A stretch of 64,000 bases of DNA from Thuidium tamariscinum. Taxonomy: Eukaryota; Streptophyta; Bryopsida; Hypnales; Thuidiaceae. The stretch spans positions 15,496,098 through 15,560,097 of the forward strand of contig OX344756.2 of assembly GCA_947034885.2 (NCBI GenBank). The letters run 5' to 3'. Both the position numbers and the translations under genes were made by a program. The notes below the pieces were generated by a model. The model had not been told where the DNA came from. It made no database searches and saw nothing but the letters and a program-made list of their open reading frames with translations. Each line of letters opens with the position of its first letter. Within the stretch, counting starts at the first letter, position 1. This document shows positions 23,333 through 35,690 of this stretch, in pieces.

Positions 23333-26300
23333 ATGGGGGGTCAGGTACTAGAGGAGAATCAGGTGTGGTTGCTGGGATGCAATGTGAGCTCCAAGTCCAA
23401 ATGGAAGCAGCTTCTCATTTGTGGGGGTGGCTTCTTCTTCGGCTACATGATTAACGGTGTTTGCGAGGTTCGTGCCACCGACGAAAACCGAGTTTTTGAT
23501 TGATTTGAATAGCAGAAACTAAAGGCTTTTTTGTTACTTCAGAGGTCTTTGCTTCAGACATGAACTAAACCGAGTTCTCCAAAAGTGGTATTACATGAGG
23601 GATATCATATGCTTTCATTGGGAGACTTCTATGGAGCTTCAAAGAGCTTCAATTTGAGTACAAGAATCAAGCTTCCTTGAAATCTAATTTTAACCCCTAT
23701 ACATGAAATTCTCAGTTTCAAAGTGGAGGTTGTAGACCTCTATTGAATGGATAGTAGACAATCCTGTTTCCATTCAAAGCTCATTGTCCAGCCGAATTCA
23801 TTTTTAAACCCTACTTCTTGGTATTGGAATTGACGAGTTGGTGGTGATAACAGAAGAGACAGAATCAGGTTTCAAATGGTTTTAGTTTCCTCTACTGTAT
23901 GGAACAACTCGGTCTGAAATTTGATGAATGCAACAGGCACATCAGTCAAGAGTTGATCATCAATGTTTGTCTTTTAGTTTAGTTTGCCTAATTTGAATGT
24001 CCAAACTACAAACAGAAGATCAAATGGCTTCACTAAAATTATTTTTTAGGTTTGGGAATGAGATCAGGGTTATCAATTTCGATGTTGTCGGTATTACTTG
24101 CCGTTACTGACATTGCATTTGGATGCAGGAATATGTATACAATAGACTTCAATTTAGGTCAGTCTGGACGAACACCCTGCTCCTCCATTCTTCCTTCCTT
24201 CTTTGTTACTCATCTCGGCCCTTTTTTTTTCCTATCATTTCAATTGCAGAATGAAAAGGACAGCTAGGTTTTGTTTCTGATGCAAAAAATGATTTGAAGG
24301 GACATACATGTCTGGGCAAAAATAGTGTCATTTCTTAATTCTACTATCCATATTAAGCTAAAAAACACTTTTTTTTTACATTTAGATTTGGTGCTTGGCA
24401 GTTATGGGTGGTATTTTACATTCGTTCAAGGCTTCGTCTACTTGGGACTCATATCTTGGTATGGTTTCCGGCCTAAACACATTGTCAACCCTTGGAAGAC
24501 ATACGTCAAGTTGTCAGCTGTGTTGATGGGCTCCCATGGGCTTACCAAAGGCTCGCTTATGTTCCTCAACTACCCTGCACAAATTATGTTCAAATCCACC
24601 AAGGTACTTCCCTTGTTACATTCACCATGTTGTTAGCTAGTCTTGCCTTGATCAATGTACTTATTCAAAGTGTTGCTTAATTACTTGGTAATTCAAAGGA
24701 TAAAGGATTTGTGATTTTGAAATGACTGTTTGATTGATCATATTGTGAAAAATGTAGCACAAATGGGAAATTTGTTATTGCATTAGATTGAATGCAAGCC
24801 ATGGCATGTGTTAATTGAAAAATGTAATTATTTGAACTCATAAAGATCCATGTATAAACTCTTAGAAACTCCTAAAGAGTCATGAGGCTAAATTTGGGCT
24901 TCTTTATCTTGAAATGGTTAAACTAGGAGATATTATTTGTATCACTTTCTTCATTGTTATCATTGTGTAGGTGTGCTTTCATTGTGAGATGTTTAGAGAG
25001 TTTTTTGGGGGGTACAAGAGTCAAATTTGTTGAGATCAAATATTTATCACTATGTATGAGTTAGTATCTTATGCAATCATTCAAAGTAGGAGGTCGTAAA
25101 CCACTTTAAGTGATTTAAAGACAAGCCCATTCTTTTTATAAATTAATGACCACAACCATGAATTTAAGTCATGCTTACACCCAACACGCTAATATATCCA
25201 ACCACATGCATGAATAGATGAGTTTCTATTGTTACCAAGGGGTTAGAATTGGTGATGGATTCAATAAAGGTTAGTGGATGTAATATTCTCTACCTACCTA
25301 TTGTTGACATGAGACACCTACTTCTAAACTTTCATGTTGCACATTGTATTTTTTTTTAATCTTTATTGAGTCAATGAATCATCTATTATTTTAACCCATC
25401 CTATCAGGTTCTAGCTCGGGCCTTGCACTGCACACACTTCCTCATCTGTGTGTACTTTGTAGTTGTTCGTTGTTGTCTTCACTTGTTGTAATTATAAGAC
25501 ATTCACACCTAATGCTAGTTGAACATGTAAATGAGTTTAAAGCCTCAAATTAAAGCAAATGAAAGTGTTCAATCCACTTCAATTTTTCACCCATCTTTAG
25601 CTACCAATTCCAACCATCCACATAGAAAAACCTCGTCGCTCTATATGATGCCACTTAAAGTGAAAATATGCACTTTTCCAAAAAAGTCCCAAGTGAATGT
25701 CACATTTGAGTATTAAATATGCATGCAGATTTACATGCTGAAAGTGTTTAACACTCTTGTCCATTCTTTTCTTTTCTTTTTCTCTTTCTTCTCCTTTTCT
25801 TTTCTTTTTCTCCACTAAACAATCCTCGGTGCCAATTGCTTTGCCCAGGTTTTGCCGGTGATGGTAATGGGTGCATTTGTCCCAGGGCTGCGACGCCGAT
25901 ATTCCCTCGTGGAGTACGTCTCCGCAGTGCTGCTGGTGCTGGGACTCGTGACGTTCACTCTCGCTGATGCCCAAACTTCACCCAATTTCAGCATCGTGGG
26001 TGTGGTAATGGTGGTGGGAGCACTCGTCCTGGACTCTTTTGTTGGGAACTTTCAAGAAGCGATCTTCACTGTCAACCCTGCTACCACTCAGGCAAGACTT
26101 GCGTGGGACATTTAGGTCTTAAGATTGTCAAAACCAGCGACATTAAAGACAAGTTTGGATGTGTTTTGGAAGGGCCTTATGATTCCAGAAATGCGACTGA
26201 TTTCATTTCTTTCTTGCTGTCAACAGTTGGAGATGCTGTTCTGTTCGACTGCGGTGGGACTCCCTTTCCTCATTCCACCGATGCTCATTACGGGTGAATT

Positions 26301-28174
26301 TTTCCGGGCTTGGTCGAACTGCTTTCAGGTGGAGATCACTCGCTTTTCTGCAGATTTGAATGTCTCTGCAATTGTGCAAGGCCATTGTTAGAGTTTTGAG
26401 TTTCGCCCTCACTTTCATCGCCCAACTTTGGTATCTCATGTTTGCAACTCTAATGCTGGACTTAATTAAAGATTTGAGTCTGTATAGGTGCAATTTGTTT
26501 GCTGCACTACAGAATACTCCATTTAATCATCAATGACACTCATTCTTAGGGGTGTGCAAGTGAAAATGGGAAAAGAAAAATGAAACTAAACTAACTGTCG
26601 TCATCTAATCTTGGTATCTTTTGTTGTGCTACTCACTCTGTATCTCTAGTTGTTGAATTTGATTGAAAATCTGAATTTGCAAGGGTGGGTGCGGTAATCT
26701 GAGTACGTTGGTTATGATCGGAAGTTCTGGAAATTGATGGAGTATTGACTGTTTTCACAACATGATTGGGGTTATTGTTGCAGCATCCCTACATCTATCT
26801 CGTGCTCATTTTCGAAGCTTGCGCAACTTTCATCGGCCAATTGTCTGTCCTCTGCCTCATTGCTTTGTTCGGTGCTGCTACAACAGCTATGGTGAGACCC
26901 CCAGTTCCCACCGAATTTCTTTGTTCATTCGGTGGGACTTTCTTTGTTCAATTTCATTAATTTTTGACCAGCACATGCAATGTTCTTCACAGACGATATG
27001 AAATTCTGCCTCATCTAATTTATCTTCTAACAATACTATCAACCAAATTGCTCAATTTCATACTCTGAATCCTGAGTCCTTGAGCGGTTACTGTGGATGC
27101 AATTTCCTGTTTTTAAGGATCCTTACAGATAATATTTAGATTAGAACTTCCAATCAGTGAGAATTTGTGATTTTAATTGAAAATAATCAGGTTATGACTT
27201 TCTACTCTTGCTGTTTTGACTCCTTGATTCAGGTGACGACTGCCCGCAAGGCCACCACGCTTCTTCTTTCTTACATTATTTTTACAAAGCCACTCTTAGG
27301 GCAACATTGCACCGGACTAATACTCATCGGAATGGGAATCACCCTCAAGATGTTGCCAGATCATTGTCAGGATAGGAGTCCGGGAGTTACCAAGTACAGC
27401 CCATTGCCAACGGAAGCTTCAACTTTACAATCAAGGTCGACTGATGCGATTTCCAAATTAGATCAGGGTGAGAATTATCTTTCATTCTGTACCTCCGATG
27501 TTTGAATTGATTAATAAGTTGAATCCAAACGGGTGCGATTAGTCAAGAATGGTAGGGTGTGTTCCATTGGTCATTAATTACACTTATTTTTTGGAGGTCC
27601 AAGAAAAAACACATCGTGAATCTTTTGATTTGACAAATTAATCATGAATTTGTGTAGAGTGAGTTTAAATTTCATTTTTATGCCTTGAGCACTTTAGCTT
27701 TATGAATCATAGTCTGATATGATTATTGGAGAAGTTATGAATTGGCATGGAAAGGAATCCTTGATACATGAAATGGAATTCCTTTGTACCGGTAAATTTC
27801 TTATTTTGCAAAATTTGAGGTCCATTTGAACAAAGGAAGGAGCTCTTCATACATTGCCTTCCCATATGAGCACCTTAAATTTGCTGATTTGGCATGACTC
27901 TATTCAAAACTACTCTTGTTTCACATTGTTTTCAATAGGTGCACTTTATAACTTCTCACGAATCCCTTACACTAAATGCAAATTATCACAAATTCTTTTG
28001 TCACGTTCTTTGTGTAGTTTATCATTCATTTGTTCTCACTAAACCTTTTTTGACATCCAAACATCTTCTCAATCAAACCATGAACTTTTTTGGCGGTGTT
28101 GCATTGCAAGAGACCCCTTTCCTGTAACTTTGCAATGACTTGCTTACTCCATTACTTGAAATGCAGAGTTGTAA
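23333..28174 (+). CDS. UTR2: UTR2/SLC35B3-type nucleotide-sugar or PAPS transporter
   Basis: Eight exons: 23333-23467, 24129-24157, 24402-24603, 25849-26091, 26227-26328, 26784-26891, 27233-27467 and 28167-28174, giving 353 residues that end DQEL. The order of motifs is that of Arabidopsis UTR2/UTR4 and animal SLC35B3: [113 protein letters not shown], and [20 protein letters not shown]. The protein is hydrophobic throughout, consistent with about ten membrane helices in the Golgi or ER. Plant relatives are annotated as UDP-galactose transporters, while the animal orthologues carry PAPS, so the substrate is open. The last exon is only eight bases; reading through the exon 7 donor instead would add a short different tail. 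The intron after exon 4 has a GC donor. Confidence 0.93.
26092..26226 (+). other. GC-AG intron in the transporter gene
   Basis: Exon 4 ends ACTCAG and is followed by gcaaga, while exon 5 starts after caacag. Only this junction restores the conserved [14 protein letters not shown] reading. The nearest GT donors break the frame. GC-AG introns are a known minor class spliced by the major spliceosome. Confidence 0.8.
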
Positions 28175-29495
28175 GACATGAACAAGAATCTGAGGAGGCG
28201 TTCTCAAACCGCGGAAGTCGCTGATGAGGATGGTGTTGAAAATGGGCACATTCTATCTTTGCTTAAATTGGAGCTTTGTCCACTGCATTTCAAAGACCGT
28301 TTTAGAATTCTGCGTTGGCAGGTTGGCCCAATTTTTTTAATTGATTTTCTCATGAAATTTTAGTTTATTTAGGCTAAATGCTTTTCCACAATTCCTCTGT
28401 CCTTGTTGGAATTTTTATTTTTTTATCTCTTGTATAATTGCGGAGGAGATATATTTTGAATTTCAAGAGATAGTTTTATACATGTGCCCATTACCTTCAA
28501 ATGTGGTAGGGCTAACTTATCTATCTGAGCAATAGTACCATGAAATTGTTTGAAGGACATTAATTACACTAGCTTCAATGCCAGTGAACACCCCTTTTCT
28601 TTCTATCAGTAGAAGTGGACTGCATTGTATATTAATTGTAGCACGCACCCTAGTTGGGTATTTACGTGACATTTGGGCAAATGTTTTTAATTCTTCTGAT
28701 TCAGGAGTCCTTCAAATTAGCATACATTTAGTTCCAAGTGTTCTGGCAGTTCACGATGTTTGGGAGCCACACTTATCACTGCTGCACATATTTATCAACA
28801 CTTTGAGACAAATTTTCAGTTTTCTTGCATCAGATTTCAGTGTGGAGTGATGTTTAGTTGGCTGTAATCAGAAAAAGTGACTGTTTAATTGGTTAATTGG
28901 TTATTACTCAAGGAACTTTGCAAGTCCCGTGTCGTAGAGTCTCCCTCTGTAGTATGATGCACCAAGGTAACCCTTAATATGATCTGCATTCCTGTATTGT
29001 AGATAGCAAGAACTAAATATATTTCCAAGAGTTTTCAAGTCAGAACTGTCTCCATGAAACTCTGAGTTGCAGAGTTTCTTGCAGATCTTCATTGATGTTG
29101 GTGTTTGGACTAAAGTCTTCCTCTGTGTAGAATTCATGAGGATAGATCCGTTTGCGTTGATTCAATATTAATTTTATGCTGAAGAATTTTGAATTTGTGC
29201 ATGACTTCAATTGCCTTTACGGCTGGGGTCTTAAAACATCAAAGTTCTTTAGGAGAATCCAAAAGTGTTGGTCATCTTGTTTTGATATGTAATATAAGTG
29301 TGTTTGCACTTGATGTTAGTATTGATGCATGCTATGTGAATCCAGTCCAAAAGTAGGTCTAAGTAATGTTCTGAAGGTTCACAATAATAGCATTTTCTTA
29401 ACACCAAGTGCAAATATACCTTTTATTTGTGGTTGCTTATTAGAGGTAGGTTTTTGTCAAGTTTTGGAATATGAAGGGCAAGTAGAGATGTAAGT

Positions 29496-29563
29496 ATATC
29501 TTTCTTGGTCTTTTGGCTAAGATTAAGTGAAGTATTTGTTCTTGTTAGTTTAATATTTGATAC
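29496..29563 (+). pseudogene. U2 snRNA relic (5' portion)
   Basis: The stretch matches the first roughly 68 nt of plant U2 snRNA: CTTTTGGCTAAGAT, then AAGTGAAGTATTTGTTCTT and GTTTAATATTTGATA. Most differences are C to T. The branch-site pairing segment GTAGTA reads GAAGTA, and the sequence stops resembling U2 after the GATAC, with no Sm site or 3' stem. No upstream sequence element typical of plant U-snRNA genes is seen. It is probably a truncated, inactive copy. Confidence 0.82.
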
Positions 29564-32526
29564 AAGAGAAGGCTCATAGAGCTTCATGATATTGATTTAA
29601 TTTTATAAGGTGCAAGTCTATGCAATAGCTCTACAATGTGACCATGCTATTGCATTAGACTTTCATGCAAAGTACAAGTCATAATTGCTTTCCTTACCTT
29701 GTATGATGTTTGTACTTTCATGTGAGTAGGGAGAAACTACATTTTAGTAGCTTTGTATTGTTGACAGATCAAAAACAACCAATAAGTTTGTCCAATATTA
29801 AAATTAGTTTTTAGATATTTTTTAGAAATCAAAAACTAATTTCACTCATATTTTGTGGGCCACTCCCTATAATTTTGCCAAACAACAATTCCAATTCTCC
29901 TCGAGCAACTATTGTACTTTTCTAAGTAGAATTCCAAAAAGATCTTTTATCTTTTTTTGCAAACTTTGACCAATTTCTTCACATAGAAGTCTATCTTGAG
30001 CCTCTCATTTGACAAAGAGCAATCCAATTAAAAAATCAAATTGCATTCTCAAATGTTACGTTTTTTGAACTACTCCAATATTCTAGGGAATGAAATGTTT
30101 TTCATGCACCATTTTGAACTCAACATAAAGGATCAAAAGTGCTAACAAAAGTAGAAAAGAATATAAACTTGCTCACATTGATTAGCTTACCACATTTAAA
30201 AACAAGGGAACATGCATCTAAATATAATTCTTATCATTGAACTATCTAAATTAGTTTTAATTGGATTTTGTTTGAAATTGAAAGAATATTTACCAATGTA
30301 CCCAAAATCAATCTTAGACTCTCATGTTCAAGAAAAATATATTTTGGCCAAGAATCAATTGTTGTGGGATTTACAGTCCAATCAATTAGATTCTCAATAG
30401 TTTCCTTTTTGTACATGCTTATATAGTGCATGTCATATAATACACTACTTGACTTGTACAACTTGATTGGGATATATGAGTGGTTTTAAATGGAGGTCAC
30501 ACATTTATAATCATGCATTAAAAATCAATCTTAGAAACATGTGTATCTCAAATATTATATAGGTCCTATACATGAATGAAGAAGATAGTTTGGACTATTC
30601 ATTGATATCTCACTTTGATAATTTATATCTTAGCCTAAAAACTTTAAAAAAAAAATTGGGGGGTGAAATCATTTCTAATTGTGTTTTCTTATTTGAAAAA
30701 AAAATTCAATTTTGGCTTGTCATATTAAAAAAAAGTTCTCTCTCACCTAGATTATTACAAATAAGTGACTTTACCTTAGGTTGTTCTAAAGTAACCACAC
30801 CCAAATGTATTCAAATAAACAATTGTACAACAATTGTTTTCATCATTAAGTTGCCTAATTTTTTTATTAAAGCTAGTTGAAAGTCAAAAAATTATTTTTA
30901 GGGATTTCTTCCCAATAAACTATAAATCTTCAAAGTACTAAAAGCATGTATTTGTCTTAATTTAGAAAGGATGTTTGAAGACATTTAGTGTTCAATGAAT
31001 GGCATTTGAAGCATCTTCTTGTTTGGAAGAGAAGGACAATCTTTCATCTTTGGAATTTGTGTGGAAAAGAAATGGTCTTCTATAGTAGGGTTTTAGTATA
31101 TAATTCTAGTTTGTCTTTCACTCATGATGCACACAATGACAAAATCTCTCATTTCCTTGGAGACTAGCCTATCTTTTGGGGGTAAGTTGATCCTAGATTC
31201 TTATGATCCAAGGCTCACAATAAATAGTGAAATTGCCCCTCACTAATTTCTCAACATTTCACACTATTTAAATATTTATTGTTGTTGTAATAGAATACAC
31301 TACATTTGAATTAGTTGGTGTACTTGGAATTCAAGAACCTCCATGTATTTAAATAGAAGTATTTGTAGAAGTATTTACTGACTTTGATGGCTTATAGAAT
31401 AACTTTCTTAGAGCAAGGCAACCTAATTTCATTGTTTAATGCATAACATTGTCGATTGTTTAATGTATAACATTGTAAGGTGGTGTCTATTGATTGGATT
31501 TGTAAAGAGTGGGTATAGTACTTGGAGAGCTTAAGTGATTAAGCCTCTAACACATATATTTAAATCAATAGGACCTTGGCAAAAACTTCAATGTTAAAGG
31601 CTCCTTCATTAAATTCAAAGGGGACAAAAGGAACCCCTCTTGGACTAGTTGACCTAAGAATGCCAACATTGCCAATTCGTGGTGTTTAGATGACAAGGAG
31701 GTGGTTTGTGAAGAGATTGAAAGCAATTTTTCATCCATGTTTTGCTTGTTGACCTTTCATAGAGGATTATGAAGAGTACCTAATTGAGTTTATAGTCTTA
31801 TTAGTGTTTGTCTTTATGTGCAAGATATTTTTTGAGTTTGAGCCCAATTAATGAAATAAACATCATCTATTTTAGTTTCTATTCCAATTGGAATTTTAAG
31901 AAAATTGGAAATATTGAATATTTCATTGCAATTTGAACTTAGGATGTATTTTCAATGTCTTTTGCATTATTTTGATAGAATGACACGACAATTGAGTGTA
32001 CACCAAAATATTTGTCACTAAGATGTACACACATGATGAAATTTTCATATTTTATATAATAATTCTCTACTTGATGTGATTTTACTTTACTTTTTCTTCA
32101 AAAATTCTTAGAAAAATCAATTTTTCTCAAAAAAATCTATAATGTTTGTGAAGTACAGAAGACATATAACTTCATCTCTAAAAAAAGAAATAATTTTATT
32201 TTGTCATACATATCTAGTTCTAAAATGGCAAAAAACTAAGTGATGGGCAATAAGGTTTGAAATCAGTGGTTATAATGTTATGTGTACATATAACGCAAGA
32301 ATTTTTTAGGCAAGAATCTCTTCGGTCAGTCTAAAAGGGCTTGCAATTGGGTACTGAGAGGTACCTAGCATTACTTCAGTGATCCTGTCATCCACCCTAA
32401 TCGTAAAACCAACATTCCATCGAGTGTTGCCCGCATTTGAATTCCATCCTCCGTTTCTTCGAGATTGCTTTCTGGGTTTCTTCGACCACGATTGCTCCTC
32501 ATCAGATCTTTAAAGACTGCGAAGCC
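29564..32526. other. AT-rich intergenic DNA upstream of the Cys/His-protein gene
   Basis: No gene or defined repeat is recognised from 29.6 to about 32.3 kb; ORFs are short and low-complexity. The last 120 bases or so are probably the 5' UTR of the next gene. Confidence 0.45.
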
Positions 32527-33683
32527 ATGTGGACAGTCACTGCTTGCTCTTCGTCACTTCCGTTGCAGCACCTTGCGCAATTTCCAATCGTTTCCATTTC
32601 AAATTCCGTGTTGCAACCGCACAGATATTTCATCCCCAAGCTGACTTCACAACGACGAGGTGAAAATCCCGCACCCTCACAGCTGGAATCAACCACGAAG
32701 GAGATGGAATTTACACGATTGGAGGTGTCTGAGATTGTGACATTGTAACAGAGAGATGCCTTTGCTGTTTGTGGTGCAGGGGCTGTTATCACGGCACAAG
32801 CAGCAATAGCAGCAAGCGGAGGGGGAGAAGCTGCGGAAGGGAGAGTGGAGCTTCGCACATGCCGCAATTGTAAGAAAATGTACAATCCGGGGGAGAATCA
32901 TCCGCGCGCTTGTCGATTCCATACTGCGCACTTTGGAGGTCAGTTCGGGTTTGTATTCTGTTTGGGGTTCAGGGTTGTGAATCGTGCTGAAACCCTAATG
33001 TATTGCTTGTTTATTTGAGGAGTTTTGGGTAGCTTGTATGGGGATTCTCTTTTGTTCAATTGTTGTTCCCACTCTGACCAGTACGTGCGCTGGTCTTCAC
33101 CGATCCTAGTGATTTTATATTCGATCCTGTCTGAAGTGAGCTTACAAACTGTCACTGTCTGATCAATCAAAACCTTGTCGCTCGTCACTTAAATCCTTGG
33201 AATCCAAGAGTTAGTCATGATTTTTGGCAGTCTTAACCCTGGAAGACCATGGTCCTATCACCAAGCTAGGTAGTTAGCTAAAACTGGTCAGATTCTAGAA
33301 TGAATAGGTGTATTTTTGGTTTCTTCAGTTTCCTTTGAAAGCCATTTACCTGACATTTTAGTTCTTGGTGTCCTTCTGGGATTTAGTAGGTCATATGTAG
33401 ACTCTGTTCAATTTTGTTTATGATTGGACCAACAGAAACAATGTTCTTCACTGATTGTAGAAAGTTTACTTGGAATTCTGTTTCTGAAGTATGTTGTGTC
33501 ATTGATTCTGAGATGATTGTGGTGGCAGGAGAGACGAAAAGGAAATTTGAGAGCGTCTACACAGGCGGCACAATGGAGACGATTGGTGGTGGGGAAATTT
33601 TGCAGTATTGGCATTGTTGTGGAGTTGCAGACGCTTTTGACCCTGGTTGTGAAGCTGCTCCACATATGTCGTATGATGATTGA
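32527..33683 (+). CDS. Plastid-targeted small Cys/His (CHORD-like) protein
   Basis: Three exons, 32527-32659, 32780-32938 and 33529-33683 (TGA), give 148 residues. The first intron (32660-32779) is needed to bypass an in-frame TAA and fits in phase. Residues 1-45 are rich in Ser, Leu and basic residues without acids and end SQRR-GAVITAQAA, like a chloroplast transit peptide. The mature part has C72xxC75, C89xxH92 in ACRFHTAHFGG, then YWHCCG (C127, C128), C138 and H143, ending APHMSYDD. The order of Cys and His recalls one CHORD zinc module, although spacing differs and the protein lacks a second copy. Similar short proteins of unknown function occur in land plants; I do not know a proven role. 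A decayed partial copy lies at 47198-47379, next to the CACTA transposon. Confidence 0.85.
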
Positions 33684-35690
33684 TTAAATAGGTTAGGTTG
33701 GGCTCTTACTCATTCTTTTGTAATTCAGCTTCTTTTTGTACAACAAATAACAGTTTGTAATATATATACCTTTGCCCATTTTACTGGGACTGTTTAACCT
33801 CGAGTCCTGGAAGCCCTGATTCCTGTCTTCATTTGTGTTGCTGTGAATGATGAAGAACCACCTGCACCCTGTGTTGTGTGGAGCTTTCAACTCTCTATTT
33901 TGTTTCAATTTATTTTGAATAGCAAATGTCATATTAGGCACAATTGAAATACAATTAAACTAAAACAAAAACAACTCACAATGATATTGGAGTTTCTTTG
34001 GTTAATTGTAGATCCTGCTACTGAATTAATGAAGCAGTTGTGGGCATTGATTTTGGGATGGAGAGAGTAATGTTCAATTTGAGGGTCATGTTGGTTGAAC
34101 TTGCATAGAATTATGGATTCTTTGTGATATCTCAAATAGTGTTGTTAGATTAAACTTACAATATGAGCTCCCAAGTTCTTTGCTTTGTTCCTACTCTAGC
34201 TTGATAGGAGTTAAGCACCCTAGCTCCCAAATCTCATGCTTTGAATTTGGTGGTTCAATCCTCAAGACTCTTACCTTTGGATAGAGCTAGAAGGTTAAGA
34301 TTCTTGAGTTTTTCTCTCTTCGTGAATCCCAAGTATTGAGCTATGACACCTAATGAAGAAAGGTTGAGTGAACTTAGTTGCATGATTATAAGATGAAGAC
34401 CTATCCAACAAACACCCTAGCTTAAAATTCTTACCTTTAGATAGGTAAAGTGTATAGCATGTCATTCAAAATTTCATTACATGATAAAGATTGAGTGGAA
34501 CTTTTATTATCACATCATTGTATTGTACAATAAGAATGAAGTAAGTGAAAAATCAATGTTAAATGAGGCACAACTACAATGGCCCCTTCTCAAATGGATC
34601 CCCTATTTACAATCATTTGTATAAATGTAGATAGAGGCCATGATGGATAAGCATAATGTTTACTTTAGATACCATCCTCCATTAAGTTTTCTTCAATGGT
34701 AAACAAAATGTAATCTCCAAATGAATAGGTTGATATTTATTACATGTTTGTGACTACATGAGGTTAAAATGGTGTACAACCATCTAATTAATACCTCACA
34801 AAGATTGCATTGAATTGTCTTTTTCTCTAAAACTTTATATATGTTAAGGAAAAAGATTCAATTTGCCATTTTGACTTTTTGAGCATTTTAACCAATATGG
34901 AGTGTCATTCTTGGATGAAGTAGAAGCATTCAAGATGGATATTCAATTCAAACTCTCTTCAATATCAAATTTTTGTCATTATGTACATTCAATATAAGGT
35001 TGTAAACAACTATATAGGCACATTAGACAATAATGGTCATAGACAATTAGGAAAGTTATGTTGACACTACCTACTTGTTGAAGGTCAACTAAGTGCTAAC
35101 AAATGAATTGTTATTCCAAACAAGGCACATTGTGTAGGAAATGGGACCAAGATCCTAACAAATATAAAATTACCTACCTAATGATGCTAGCATTTGAAGA
35201 TAGAAATGCAAGTTTATGAACCTTGAGCTTAGGTATAAATAGATACCCTACAACCTTCAAGGTGCTCAAAACATAAACACCAATATAATATAGGTATCTA
35301 TAACATAGGTATCTTATAATCATAGGAGGTTTTTATTATATAGACACTTACAATATAACATACTTAGGTGTTTAGACTCCTATACTCATGTGCTCATGAT
35401 CCTAAGCTTATATATTAGCACCCCTACCTTATTACCTATTACCCTATGATACATCATTTTTTACATTGAATTAATTTCAAATACAAGCATGTATTGAATG
35501 TAGTGTTATGTAAACTGACAATACTGTTGATTCACAAGGTCCATCACATAAGGTAGAAACACCACCAAAAAGAGAGAATTTCCAACACCAACTGCTTGCA
35601 AAAAGTGCTCAACCAAGTCCCCCAAAACTGGAAGAAAAATTGCTTCTATTTCTTCCCCAGGACTCATCTAAAGACCGTTTTGAGGGCGTT
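33684..35690. other. Intergenic DNA, no feature seen
   Basis: The first 300 bases or so are probably the 3' UTR of the upstream gene. The rest is AT-rich with no recognisable coding region. The segment just before 35690 should include the 3' UTR of the minus-strand kinase gene. Confidence 0.45.

Noticed and set aside
32437..32748. 103-codon ORF as a complete gene
   Set aside because: It contains exon 1 of the Cys/His gene but runs into the intron; splicing at 32659/32780 gives the conserved protein.
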